DNA from: Cytobacillus firmus
GTDB lineage: Bacteria > Bacillota > Bacilli > Bacillales > Cytobacillaceae
Direction of reading: 5' to 3'
DNA length: 64,000 bases
Assembly: GCF_023657595.1 (NCBI RefSeq)
Contig: NZ_CP098323.1
Coordinates: 2,504,001-2,568,000, forward strand
A program made the translations under genes and the position numbers. Positions 24,888 through 32,721 of the stretch are shown in pieces; the first letter of the stretch is position 1, and each line of letters opens with the position of its first letter. The notes below the pieces were generated by a model, which was not told the DNA's origin, ran no database searches, and saw nothing but the letters and a program-made list of their open reading frames with translations.

Positions 24888-25215
24888 TCTTTTTGGGCTT
24901 CATGACTGCTCTAGGACGACTATTTTCTCCTCGCCTCTCCTATTTTGGACGTCATAACTCCTCTATGGCGACCGTTTCCTACGCAGCGCTCCTATTTTAG
25001 GCGTCATGATTGCTCTATGATGTCCATTTTGTATTCGTCTTCCTAATTTGGGCGTCATGAACCCTCTGTAGCGACCATTTTATCTGCGTCTCTCCTATTT
25101 TGGACGTCATAATCTCTCTAGAACGACCATTTCCTCCTTGCCTCTCCTATATTGGTCGACATAAATCCTCTATAGCGACCGTTTTCTCCTCACTCTTCAA
25201 TAGTGTTCTACATAA
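24888..25215. repeat. Tandem repeat array D, 51-52 bp period, GACGTCAT cores
   Basis: The CAT of the core repeats at 24901, 24953, 25005, 25056, 25108, 25160 and 25211, giving spacings of 52, 52, 51, 52, 52 and 51. A full unit reads CTCCTATTTTGGACGTCAT, then about 10 bases, then CTATGGCGACCGTTTT-like sequence. TGGACGTCATA and TATGGCGACCA form an imperfect dyad within each unit. The sequence is unrelated to array A although the period is the same. It lies between the lipoprotein and fdhF and carries no gene. Confidence 0.9.
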
Positions 25216-25312
25216 GTATATCCCACTGCCAATTCAGCCCATTTTGTAATACATTTCCCACTTTTAACAAATACTTTTTAAATAGAACGAAATGAATAGG
25301 CGGTGGTGTATT

Positions 25313-28303
25313 ATGGACGGAGAAAAATTCACCTTTTACCTGGATGAAAAAGAAATCCAAGCAAAGCCGGGACAGTCGATTTTTGAGGCGGCGCGGGATC
25401 ATAAACACTTTCTCCCGGGGATTTGTTCTTCCCAGCCGGATTTAGGGGTTGGCGTCATTCAGACGTGCGATACCTGCTACGTGGAGATTGATGGCGAATT
25501 GAGAAGGTCCTGTGCGACTAAAGCCGAACCGGATCTAGGAGTAAGTTCGGTGTCGGAGCTGGCAAAGGAAGCACAGCTTGAAGGAATGTCCCGCATATTA
25601 AAAAATCATGAGCTATACTGCACGGTTTGTGATAACAATAATGGAAACTGTGTGGTGCATAACACTGCCGAGCATTTTAAGATTGAGCATCAGAAATATG
25701 AATTTAAGCCAAAGCCGTACCCGCAGGATAATTCGAATCCTTTTTACCGCTATGAGCCTGATCAATGCATTCTTTGCGGTCTTTGTGTGGAAGCGTGCCA
25801 GGATCTGCAGGTGAGCGAGGTGCTGAGCATTGCCTGGGACCGGGAGCAGCCGCGTGTGATTTGGGATAATGATGTGCCGATTAATGAATCCTCTTGTGTA
25901 TCCTGCGGGCATTGTGTGACGGTGTGCCCATGCAATGCATTAATGGAGAAATCGATGCTCGGCAAAGCAGGCTATCTTACGAATATTCCAAAGCCGCTTC
26001 TTGAGCCGATGATTGATTTAACAAAAGAAGTTGAGCCAGGCTATAAAGAGATTTTTGCTATATCCAATGTAGAGGCAGCAATGCGGGAAGCCCGTATTAA
26101 GCGCACCAAAACAGTCTGCACCTATTGCGGAGTCGGCTGCAGCTTCGAGGTTTGGACGAAAGACCGGGAGATTCTCAAAATCCAGCCTTCACCTGAAGCC
26201 CCTGTTAATGGGATTTCAACTTGTGTGAAGGGAAAATTCGGCTGGAGCTTTGTAAACAGCAAAGAGCGCCTCACCAAGCCCCTAATCAGAAAAGGCGAAA
26301 AATTCTATGAAGCGACATGGGATGAGGCTCTTTCTTTAATTGCGGAGAAATTCACAGGCATCAAAGAAGAAACTGGGCCGGATGCCCTCGGCTTTATCGC
26401 ATCTTCCAAGTGTTCCAACGAGGAAAACTATCTGTTCCAGAAGCTTGCCAGGGCCATTTTTAAAACGAATAACATCGATAATTGTTCAAGATACTGTCAG
26501 ACACCTGCCTCGATGGGGCTCATCCGCACAGTTGGCATTGGCGGGGACTCAGGTACGATGAAGGATATTGCCAGCTCGGATTTAATTATTGTTGTCGGGG
26601 CGAACCCGGCAGAATCACATCCTGTTCTGGCAACCCGAATCAAACGGTCGCATAAATTGGCAGACCAGAAGCTGATTGTAGCTGACCTTCGGAAAAATGA
26701 TCTGGCGGACCGGGCTGATTTGCATATCCATCCGAAACCGGGCACGGATCTTGTATGGCTTTCAGCTGTAACGAAATACTTTTTTGACCAGGGATGGGAA
26801 GACCGTGAATTTCTTAACACGCGTGTGAATCAAGTGGATGAATACAAAAAGTCCCTTGAAAAATTCACGCTGGATTATGCGGAAGAAACAACCGGGATCG
26901 CAAAAGAAACACTAATCAAAATGGCTGAAATGATTCATGATGCTAAAGGCACATGCATTTTATGGGCCATGGGTGTTACCCAGCACTTAGGCGGCACGGA
27001 TACAAGCACCGCGATTTGCAACCTGCTTTTAGTTACAGGCAATTTTGGCAAGCCGGGTGCGGGCGCCTACCCTCTGCGCGGCCACAATAACGTGCAGGGT
27101 GCGAGTGATTTTGGGACAATGCCTACCTGGCTTCCGGGATATCAGCCAATAGAAAATGACGAAATACGCACCCGCTTTGAACAAGCCTGGGGCACAGAAC
27201 TTCCAATAAACCCTGGTCTCAACAATCATCAGATTGTAGAAGCCATCCAGGCTGGCAAAGTAAAGGCAATGTATCTTTTTGGCGAAGAAATGGGCCTTGT
27301 GGATTCGAATATCAATTATGTTCACCAAGCCTTTGAAAAACTGGATTTCTTTGTCGTGCAGGATATTTTCTTTTCCAAGACGGCCCAATTTGCGGATGTG
27401 ATTCTGCCGGCAGCGCCAAGCCTTGAAAAAGACGGCACCTTCACGAATACAGAGCGGCGGATCCAGCGATTTAATAAAGTTTTCGAGCCGCTCGGAGACA
27501 GCAAACCGGATTGGCTCATTTTTCAGGAGCTGGCCAACAAGCTTGGGGCAAACTGGCATTATAACGATCCAGGTGAAATTATGGATGAAGCCGCTAAGCT
27601 TTCGCCTGTTTTTGCCGGTGTCAGCTACAAGCGACTTGAAAACTGGGAAAGTCTTGTTTGGCCTGTTGCTCCGGATGGAACGGATACACCTTTACTCTAC
27701 AAGGATCAATTTCATTTTCCGGATGGAAAAGCCCGCTTAATTACTGTGGATTGGACTCCTCCTTTTGAAGCCGGAGAGGAATATGACCTTCATTTGAACA
27801 ATGGAAGAATCCTGGAGCATTTCCATGAAGGCAATATGACCTATCAATCCGAAGGAATTTCCTATAAGGTGCCGGAGCTATGGCTGGAGGTTTCTCCTGA
27901 ACTGGCAGACGAGCGGAACATCAAAACCGGCAGTCTTGTGCGACTCACCTCCCCTTACGGCCATGTCAAAGTAAAAGTATGGGTGACAGATCAGGTTAAG
28001 GGGAAAGAACTGTATTTGCCGATGCATTCAACTGAAGGAATGGGAGCAGTCAACAAGCTAACCAGCAGCTATCATGACAAAATTACCCATACGCCGAACT
28101 ACAAGGAAATGCAGGTGAAAATGGAAGTGCTGGAACGGGACGGCGATTCACCGCTTCCTCATCACAACTTCAGGTTTGGCAACCCGCAGCCGCATATTGG
28201 CGTCGAAACAGAGAAAAAATGGAGCCGGGACGACTTCATCTCCATTCCGGAAATGCTGAAAAAGGAGGGTATCTACGATGGCGAAAGCGATCAAGCAAAT
28301 TGA
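25313..28303 (+). CDS. fdhF: Formate dehydrogenase catalytic subunit (YrhE-like, Mo-bis-MGD)
   Basis: This 996-residue enzyme has an N-terminal 2Fe-2S ferredoxin domain (QTCDTCYVEIDGELRRSC), a CxxHxxxC-type cluster (LYCTVCDNNNGNCVVHN), two 4Fe-4S motifs (CILCGLCVEAC, CVSCGHCVTVCPC), then the molybdopterin domain beginning CTYCGVGC, and the C-terminal cofactor-binding domain. The active-site position is Cys in NCSRYCQTP, so it is a cysteine, not selenocysteine, enzyme. It oxidises formate to CO2 in the cytosol. Start at 25313 (MDGEKFTF) is preferred over an ATG 21 bases earlier. It overlaps the next gene. Confidence 0.94.
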   Translation: MDGEKFTFYLDEKEIQAKPGQSIFEAARDHKHFLPGICSSQPDLGVGVIQTCDTCYVEIDGELRRSCATKAEPDLGVSSVSELAKEAQLEGMSRILKNHELYCTVCDNNNGNCVVHNTAEHFKIEHQKYEFKPKPYPQDNSNPFYRYEPDQCILCGLCVEACQDLQVSEVLSIAWDREQPRVIWDNDVPINESSCVSCGHCVTVCPCNALMEKSMLGKAGYLTNIPKPLLEPMIDLTKEVEPGYKEIFAISNVEAAMREARIKRTKTVCTYCGVGCSFEVWTKDREILKIQPSPEAPVNGISTCVKGKFGWSFVNSKERLTKPLIRKGEKFYEATWDEALSLIAEKFTGIKEETGPDALGFIASSKCSNEENYLFQKLARAIFKTNNIDNCSRYCQTPASMGLIRTVGIGGDSGTMKDIASSDLIIVVGANPAESHPVLATRIKRSHKLADQKLIVADLRKNDLADRADLHIHPKPGTDLVWLSAVTKYFFDQGWEDREFLNTRVNQVDEYKKSLEKFTLDYAEETTGIAKETLIKMAEMIHDAKGTCILWAMGVTQHLGGTDTSTAICNLLLVTGNFGKPGAGAYPLRGHNNVQGASDFGTMPTWLPGYQPIENDEIRTRFEQAWGTELPINPGLNNHQIVEAIQAGKVKAMYLFGEEMGLVDSNINYVHQAFEKLDFFVVQDIFFSKTAQFADVILPAAPSLEKDGTFTNTERRIQRFNKVFEPLGDSKPDWLIFQELANKLGANWHYNDPGEIMDEAAKLSPVFAGVSYKRLENWESLVWPVAPDGTDTPLLYKDQFHFPDGKARLITVDWTPPFEAGEEYDLHLNNGRILEHFHEGNMTYQSEGISYKVPELWLEVSPELADERNIKTGSLVRLTSPYGHVKVKVWVTDQVKGKELYLPMHSTEGMGAVNKLTSSYHDKITHTPNYKEMQVKMEVLERDGDSPLPHHNFRFGNPQPHIGVETEKKWSRDDFISIPEMLKKEGIYDGESDQAN

Positions 28304-28784
28304 ACTGGTTCAGCCTTCAGCCGAGGAAGAGCAAACACAGGATATAGCGGGTCTTTTAACACAGCTCAGCCAGAATCGTGAGGCCCTCTCAAGTGCCATC
28401 GATATCATCGGACAGCTGCAAAAGTCTGGAATACTTGATATTATCCAGGGATTTCTGCATTCGAAAGAAAAAGTGGCTGCCATTGCGATTGACCAGGTTA
28501 ACCAGCCGAACATGCACAATATCATCCGCAACGGTTTTAATACCGTCGATTTTCTGGGCTCCCTCGATCCGCAGCAGATGAATATCATGATGAGTGCTGT
28601 CACAAAAGGCCTTGATGAATCGGCAGAAGTGATGAAAAGGAATGAAAAGACCGGTGTGCTCGGGCTTATGAAAGCGCTGCGTGATCCTGATATTAATCTG
28701 GCCATCAATTCTATGCTCGGTTTTCTCAAAGGGATGGGCAGGGAAATGGGCAAAGAGCACAGTCATTATAAAACAGGAGAGTGA
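28278..28784 (+). CDS. DUF1641 protein (YrhD-like), formate dehydrogenase partner
   Basis: The 168-residue acidic-helical protein belongs to the DUF1641 family that accompanies fdhF-type dehydrogenases in Bacillus (YrhD next to YrhE). Visible segments are LLTQLSQNREALSSAIDIIGQLQKSGILDIIQG and the C-terminal MKALRDPDINLAINSMLGFLKGMG. It overlaps fdhF by 26 bases, with GGAGGG before the start, so it is translationally coupled. Its biochemical job is unknown; an accessory or subunit role is inferred from conserved linkage. Confidence 0.88.
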   Translation: MAKAIKQIELVQPSAEEEQTQDIAGLLTQLSQNREALSSAIDIIGQLQKSGILDIIQGFLHSKEKVAAIAIDQVNQPNMHNIIRNGFNTVDFLGSLDPQQMNIMMSAVTKGLDESAEVMKRNEKTGVLGLMKALRDPDINLAINSMLGFLKGMGREMGKEHSHYKTGE

Positions 28785-28790
28785 TTTTTA

Positions 28791-29006
28791 ATGATTACTC
28801 GAACAGTATCTATTGAAAACATGAATCAGACGGATGAAGAAAAACTAAGCAAAGCTCTGTATGATGTCTGGGGTGTACGGAAGATTAAGCTGAATTCCAT
28901 GAGTGGTGAAGCAGTTATTTCATTTGATGAAGATGCTGCTTCCTTCATGGATTTTGAACAGGCTATTAAAGACTGCGGATATAATATTCTATCAAGTGAT
29001 GATTAA
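28791..29006 (+). CDS. HMA-like fold protein without the CxxC metal site, 71 aa
   Basis: The pattern ITRTVSIENMNQTDEEKLSKALYDVWGVRKIKLNSMSGEAVISFDEDAASF, given here in pieces as a beta-alpha-beta plan, resembles heavy-metal-associated domains (ferredoxin-like fold): VWGVRKIKLN followed by GEAVISFDED and DFEQAIKDCGY. The metal-binding CxxC loop is replaced by ENMNQTDEE. It follows DUF1641 by 6 bases after GGAGAG and is part of the fdh operon. A cofactor-delivery or protein-interaction role is possible but unproven. Confidence 0.75.
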   Translation: MITRTVSIENMNQTDEEKLSKALYDVWGVRKIKLNSMSGEAVISFDEDAASFMDFEQAIKDCGYNILSSDD

Positions 29007-29018
29007 GGGGGTTTTACT

Positions 29019-29147
29019 TTGGCAAAGGTCTGTGAAATCTGCGGGCACATAGAGGAAACGGAAGAAGAGGAATACAGTCTTGATATGCTGGTTATCTGCC
29101 CGGATTGCTCTAATGACCGCGTTCATCCATTTTCATTCGAAAAATAA
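29019..29147 (+). CDS. Small four-cysteine (zinc-ribbon or rubredoxin-like) protein, 42 aa
   Basis: A TTG-started frame (LAKVCEICGHIEETEEEEY...VICPDCSNDRVHPFSFEK) has CEIC and CPDC knuckles separated by about 20 residues, and an AAGGGGG site 8-10 bases upstream. It lies 12 bases after the HMA-like gene and just before the operon terminator, so it is the fourth gene of the fdh operon. The two CxxC pairs could bind zinc or an iron as in rubredoxin; sequence does not decide. No family name is recognised. Confidence 0.7.
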   Translation: MAKVCEICGHIEETEEEEYSLDMLVICPDCSNDRVHPFSFEK

Positions 29148-29150
29148 AAA

Positions 29151-29187
29151 AGAACTCCTGCCAGCTGACCCGGCAGGAGCTTTTCTC
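29151..29187. terminator. Terminator between fdh operon and OFA gene (bidirectional)
   Basis: CTCCTGCC and GGCAGGAG form the stem around a 9-base loop, with CTTTTCTCTTT on the plus side and TTCTTTTTT on the minus side, serving both convergent genes. Confidence 0.88.
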
Positions 29188-29188
29188 T

Positions 29189-30454
29189 TTATTCAGTCAC
29201 AAGCTGGCCGCTTGTTCTTTTTTCTTTCTTAGCCGTTCTGATTTTCTTGATGTCGCGCTTCATCAGCAGGGAAACAATGAAGCCGATGGCAAGCATGGTG
29301 CCAAATACATAGAAGGTAATCGTATAGCTTTGCGTATTTTCATAGATGCTCGAGACAAGCATAGGTCCGACCACACCGGCGATCGACCACGATGTAAGCA
29401 GATAGCCATGAATCGCGCCAAGCTGTTTGGTTCCAAACAGGTCTCCGATAAAGGCCGGAAGCGATGCAAATCCGCCCCCATAGCATGAAACAATGATATA
29501 GAGGAAAACAGAAAAGACAAACGAGTTTGTGATGAATGGAAGAATGAAGAATGCAGCAACCTGGATCAGGAAGAAGGTCATATATGTATTTCCTCTTCCA
29601 AGATAATCGGATGCAGACGCCCAGCCAATTCTTCCGCCTCCATTAAAGAGGCCCATAATGCCTACAATGCTAGCTGCGGTGATGGCGCTGGCTCCAGTGA
29701 TTTCCTGTGCCATTGGTGCGGCAACGGAGAGAATCATGATGCCTGCAGAAATATTGATGAACATCATAAACCAAAGCAGCCAGAAACGCTTCGTCTTAAT
29801 TGCTTCATTGGCAGTCATCTGTGCCAGGTCCGCTTTTACCGGCCTCTCTTCCTTGTTCTCTTCCATTCCTTCAGGTGCCCATCCTTCAGGCGGCTTAGCG
29901 ATGTAAAGCGCTCCTAAAATCATCAGTACAAAATAACTGATTCCAAGGATGTAGAAGGTTGTCGGAATTGATGTGGCAATCATTAATCTGCTGGCAATCG
30001 GGCTTGTAATGAGGGCCCCTGCACCGAAGCCCATAACTGCCATCCCTGTGGCAAGTCCCCTTCTGTCAGGAAACCATTTTACCAGTGTAGAGACAGGTGC
30101 AATATAGCCAAAGCCGAGACCCAGCCCCCCAATGACACCGAAGAAAATCAGGAATAGGATATAGTTCTCCAATTGAATGGCAAACCCGGATCCAATAATC
30201 CCAATTCCAAAGAAGACAGCAGCAATCATTGCTGACACTCTTGGCCCCCGCTTTTCTACAAACCGGCCAAAAAAGGCTGCCGCAATTCCCAGAATAAAAA
30301 TGGCAATGGTAAATGCCAGTGAGATATCGGTCTTTTCCCAGCCTAGCGTTTCTTTCAATGGATTTTGATAAACGCTGTATGCATAGACCGAACCAATTGA
30401 TAAATGAATGGCGACGGCTGAAAGGGCAATCAGCCATCTGTTCTTGTTCGTCAT
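29189..30454 (-). CDS. OFA-family MFS transporter (oxalate/formate antiporter type)
   Basis: The 421-residue carrier has 12 membrane segments, beginning NRWLIALSAVAIHLSIGSVYAYSVY, with GIAAAFFGRFVEKRGPR and LGFGYIAPVSTLVKWFPDRRGLATGMAVMGFGAGA, hallmark OFA segments. It is convergent with the formate dehydrogenase operon, so a monocarboxylate such as formate is a natural candidate substrate, but OFA members also carry pyruvate and other acids. A long charged loop (EEMEENKEERPVKAD-like) lies mid-protein. A single-gene unit. Confidence 0.87.
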   Translation of the reverse strand: MTNKNRWLIALSAVAIHLSIGSVYAYSVYQNPLKETLGWEKTDISLAFTIAIFILGIAAAFFGRFVEKRGPRVSAMIAAVFFGIGIIGSGFAIQLENYILFLIFFGVIGGLGLGFGYIAPVSTLVKWFPDRRGLATGMAVMGFGAGALITSPIASRLMIATSIPTTFYILGISYFVLMILGALYIAKPPEGWAPEGMEENKEERPVKADLAQMTANEAIKTKRFWLLWFMMFINISAGIMILSVAAPMAQEITGASAITAASIVGIMGLFNGGGRIGWASASDYLGRGNTYMTFFLIQVAAFFILPFITNSFVFSVFLYIIVSCYGGGFASLPAFIGDLFGTKQLGAIHGYLLTSWSIAGVVGPMLVSSIYENTQSYTITFYVFGTMLAIGFIVSLLMKRDIKKIRTAKKEKRTSGQLVTE

Positions 30455-30532
30455 AAATAACCCCTTTCCCTGAATATTGTTTTATTTATTCCCCTAATAA
30501 GGAATAAGCTCCATGCTATTTTTTACCTTCCC

Positions 30533-30570
30533 AAAAAAGCCTGTCTCTAATCCTTTTAGAGACAGGCTTT
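30533..30570 (-). terminator. Terminator after TetR gene
   Basis: AAGCCTGTCTCT pairs perfectly with AGAGACAGGCTT across a 9-base loop, followed by TTTTTT on the minus strand. Confidence 0.9.
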
Positions 30571-30577
30571 CTGAAAA

Positions 30578-31186
30578 TCATTCTGATACGAACCCTTTTT
30601 TCAGTAAATAGATTTCTTTTTTGTAATTTTGGACAGCTTCGTCGAATGGCAGCTCCCCCGCAAATTTTTTAACGATATTATGAAACGTTACAGAAGAAAT
30701 AATCTGCATCATATGAAAAAGCTCCTGCTCGTCCTGAATATTCAGCCGATCCTTATTAATCAGATTGCTGATTTTCTTAAAATTTTCATTCAGGTCATTT
30801 TCCCCGAAGCTTCTTGCCATAACATTTTCGATCCGGTGCGTCATATTAAGAAACAAATTCCTCAAAAACTGCAGATTTTCTTTTTCTTCTGTAATAATGG
30901 CTGTATAAAAATCAATCATCGCATCAAAAATATTACCATTATTTTTTTGGAGCATTTCAAGAAAGTGCATCTTATAAGCAGACACATGGCTATTTAATAA
31001 GTAGAAAAACGCATCTTCTTTGTCGTCAAAATACTGGTAAAAGCTGCCACGCGGGATTTTGGCATCTTTTATGATATTGGATATGGATGCCTGATAAAGC
31101 GGGACGCGGGCAAATTCCTTTTTGGCCGCTAGAACTAAGTTTTCCCGTTTGTCTTCAGGCAAATTGAAAAAAGTAATTTTCGGCAA
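30578..31186 (-). CDS. TetR/AcrR-family transcriptional regulator
   Basis: The 202-residue protein has an N-terminal HTH (YQASISNIIKDAKIPRGSFYQYFDDKEDAFFYLL) typical of TetR repressors and an all-helical C-terminal ligand domain with no recognised family. It is last in a minus-strand run after DUF5392 (13-base gap) and sasA, so it may be co-transcribed with them, and next to the OFA carrier gene, which it could also control. The target is not evident; no obvious palindrome was identified at its own start. Confidence 0.87.
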   Translation of the reverse strand: MPKITFFNLPEDKRENLVLAAKKEFARVPLYQASISNIIKDAKIPRGSFYQYFDDKEDAFFYLLNSHVSAYKMHFLEMLQKNNGNIFDAMIDFYTAIITEEKENLQFLRNLFLNMTHRIENVMARSFGENDLNENFKKISNLINKDRLNIQDEQELFHMMQIISSVTFHNIVKKFAGELPFDEAVQNYKKEIYLLKKGFVSE

Positions 31187-31199
31187 ATTTTGTTCCTCC

Positions 31200-31625
31200 T
31201 TATTGCCAGTCTCTTTTTTCCTCCTTTAAGAATTGGATAAAATAAGGGACAGCCTTTCTGGGGTTCTCATTGATCAATGCTTGATATCTCGTTTTAATAG
31301 GGTCAGAAGCCCACTGGCTTTTAGAAATCCGTTCTTTCATGTACTGTAAGCTCAGTTTTTGAATTTCCAGCTGCTGATGCTTCCCTTCTTTAGAAAGTGC
31401 GAAACCGAGCGCACCAATAATCGCGTAAATCAGAATGGCTGCCGGCGATGTTTTCTCATCCTGAACGGTGAAAAACAAGGTCATGAGATTGATTAGTGAC
31501 AGAATAATCAAGGGTGTAGACCAAAAAATATATCTGGAAGCTTTTTTCATGATGGGAGATACTATTTCTTCAAGCTGCTCAAGCTCTCTTTTTACGAAAT
31601 TCGGCATATCTGTCCACACTTGCAT
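31200..31625 (-). CDS. DUF5392-like membrane protein (YwnF-like)
   Basis: The 141-residue protein has two close hydrophobic segments (YIFWSTPLIILSLINLMTLFF and AAILIYAIIGALGFAL, the first given only by its span) at about residues 32-53 and 63-79, then a charged cytosolic tail with RYQALINENPRKAVPYFIQFL. This resembles the Bacillus YwnF/DUF5392 proteins. It follows sasA by 14 bases. The function is unknown. Confidence 0.7.
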   Translation of the reverse strand: MQVWTDMPNFVKRELEQLEEIVSPIMKKASRYIFWSTPLIILSLINLMTLFFTVQDEKTSPAAILIYAIIGALGFALSKEGKHQQLEIQKLSLQYMKERISKSQWASDPIKTRYQALINENPRKAVPYFIQFLKEEKRDWQ

Positions 31626-31639
31626 TTATTTCGTCTCCT

Positions 31640-32359
31640 TTAAGTTTTAATCCCTTTATGGCCCAGAAGAAATTGCAGGCTTTCAGGCGAAAAAGTCATG
31701 GCTTCGTCATCATCAAGCTGTTTTAAAGCAATCATTTCATCATGGAGATTCTCCATTTTCCGATCGAGGCGTGAAGCTGTGTCAGCTGCCTCTTTCAGTT
31801 CTATCACTATTCTTTGCGGAATTTCTTTATTGTACTTGTAGTAAATCTTGTGCTCGAGGCTCGCCCAGAAATCCATCGCAATCGTCCGTATTTGAATCTC
31901 CACAGGAACCAGCTCTTCCCTGTCAGACATAAAAATGGGGATCTGGACAATCAGATGAAGGCTTTGGTAGCCATTTGGCTTAGGATGCTGAATATAATCC
32001 CTGCATTCGAGCACGGTTATATCTTTCTGGCTTTCAAGCATGGCTTTGATTTTATAGATATCGGACACAAACGAACATGTAATGCGGACGCCCGCAATAT
32101 CCCGAATATTTTGCTGAATGGATTCTAAGGAAATCTCCAATTTTTTTCTTTGCAGCTTTTTAAACATACTTTCTGGTGATTTAATTCGTGATTTTACATG
32201 CTCAATCGGATTATAGTCATGCACATACTGAAATTCTTCTTTCAGGATATTTATTTTGGTGTTTATTTCTTCCAATGCGAACTTGTAGGACATCATAAAA
32301 CGCACTAAATCTGTCCTTAGTTCTTTTAGTGAGATTTGCTCAGGCATATTGGTGACCAT
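31640..32359 (-). CDS. sasA: Small alarmone synthetase, SasA/YwaC (RelP) type
   Basis: The 239-residue single-domain (p)ppGpp synthetase has the nucleotide motifs of RelA/SpoT synthetase domains: HVKSRIKSPESMFKKL, DIAGVRITCSFVSDIYKI, HPKPNGYQSLHLIVQIP and VEIQIRTIAMDFWASLEHKIYYK. The YKFALEEINTKINILKEEF start and HNPIEH-like segment match YwaC more closely than YjbM. No hydrolase domain is present. Start at 32359 follows AAAGGAG and overlaps a 46-codon ORF. Upstream lies a strong promoter covered by three inverted repeats, so expression is probably switched by a repressor. Confidence 0.92.
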   Translation of the reverse strand: MVTNMPEQISLKELRTDLVRFMMSYKFALEEINTKINILKEEFQYVHDYNPIEHVKSRIKSPESMFKKLQRKKLEISLESIQQNIRDIAGVRITCSFVSDIYKIKAMLESQKDITVLECRDYIQHPKPNGYQSLHLIVQIPIFMSDREELVPVEIQIRTIAMDFWASLEHKIYYKYNKEIPQRIVIELKEAADTASRLDRKMENLHDEMIALKQLDDDEAMTFSPESLQFLLGHKGIKT

Positions 32360-32480
32360 ATGGGCTCCTTTGAATTTTCGCCTTATTTTTCAGAGGCTTA
32401 ATATTGGATGGCTTTTTGCACATTGATGCATTTACTCCCTGTTTCTGCAATTCAGCAATAAGCAATTGAATTTTGGACAA
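32340..32480 (-). CDS. Small ORF upstream of and overlapping sasA, 46 aa
   Basis: A TTG codon at 32480, 6 bases after a GAGGTG site, opens a frame reading MSKIQLLIAELQKQGVNAS, then a basic stretch (CKKPSNIKPLKNKAKIQRS) and ending YGHQYA. It runs 20 bases into sasA and would couple sasA translation. It is the first frame after the only promoter seen. A GTG three codons earlier is an alternative start. No family is recognised; it could be a regulatory leader peptide or a genuine small basic protein. Confidence 0.5.
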   Translation of the reverse strand: MSKIQLLIAELQKQGVNASMCKKPSNIKPLKNKAKIQRSPYGHQYA

Positions 32481-32496
32481 TGCTTTCACCTCGATG

Positions 32497-32571
32497 TGAC
32501 AATGTGTCATCATTACAATTGAATTGTATATGACATCGTGTCATACGTCAACCGGATATGACACAATGTCA
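32497..32571 (-). promoter_or_regulatory. sasA promoter with three TGACA-N3-TGTCA operators
   Basis: Minus-strand TTGACG (32546-32551) and TACAAT (32523-32528) are 17 bases apart. Perfect inverted repeats TGACA-N3-TGTCA occur at 32559-32571 (before -35), 32531-32543 (inside the spacer) and 32497-32509 (after -10), centred 28 and 34 bases apart. This arrangement indicates a tightly repressed promoter. The regulator is not identified. Confidence 0.75.
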
Positions 32572-32628
32572 CAAATTTGCCTTCTTTTGAATTAATGGAT
32601 AGCTCTTTTAGAAACAAAGCTCAGCCTA

Positions 32629-32658
32629 TTTACATGTCATCACTTTGAGCTGTATAAT
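32629..32658 (+). promoter_or_regulatory. Promoter of marR-MFS operon
   Basis: TTTACA (32629-32634) and TATAAT (32653-32658) are separated by 18 bases, 50 bases upstream of the marR ribosome site. Confidence 0.65.
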
Positions 32659-32669
32659 GGATAGATAAT

Positions 32670-32701
32670 TAGTTACTCTAGATAACTATTACTCAAAGTA
32701 A
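32670..32701. promoter_or_regulatory. MarR-type operators (TAGTTA/TAACTA and TTACT/AGTAA dyads)
   Basis: TAGTTACTCTAGATAACTA (32670-32688) is a 19-base palindrome with a single central mismatch pair, followed at once by TTACTCAAAGTAA. Both lie between the -10 box and the marR gene, fitting autorepression. Confidence 0.65.
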
Positions 32702-32721
32702 CTATTTAGGAGGTTATTAAG

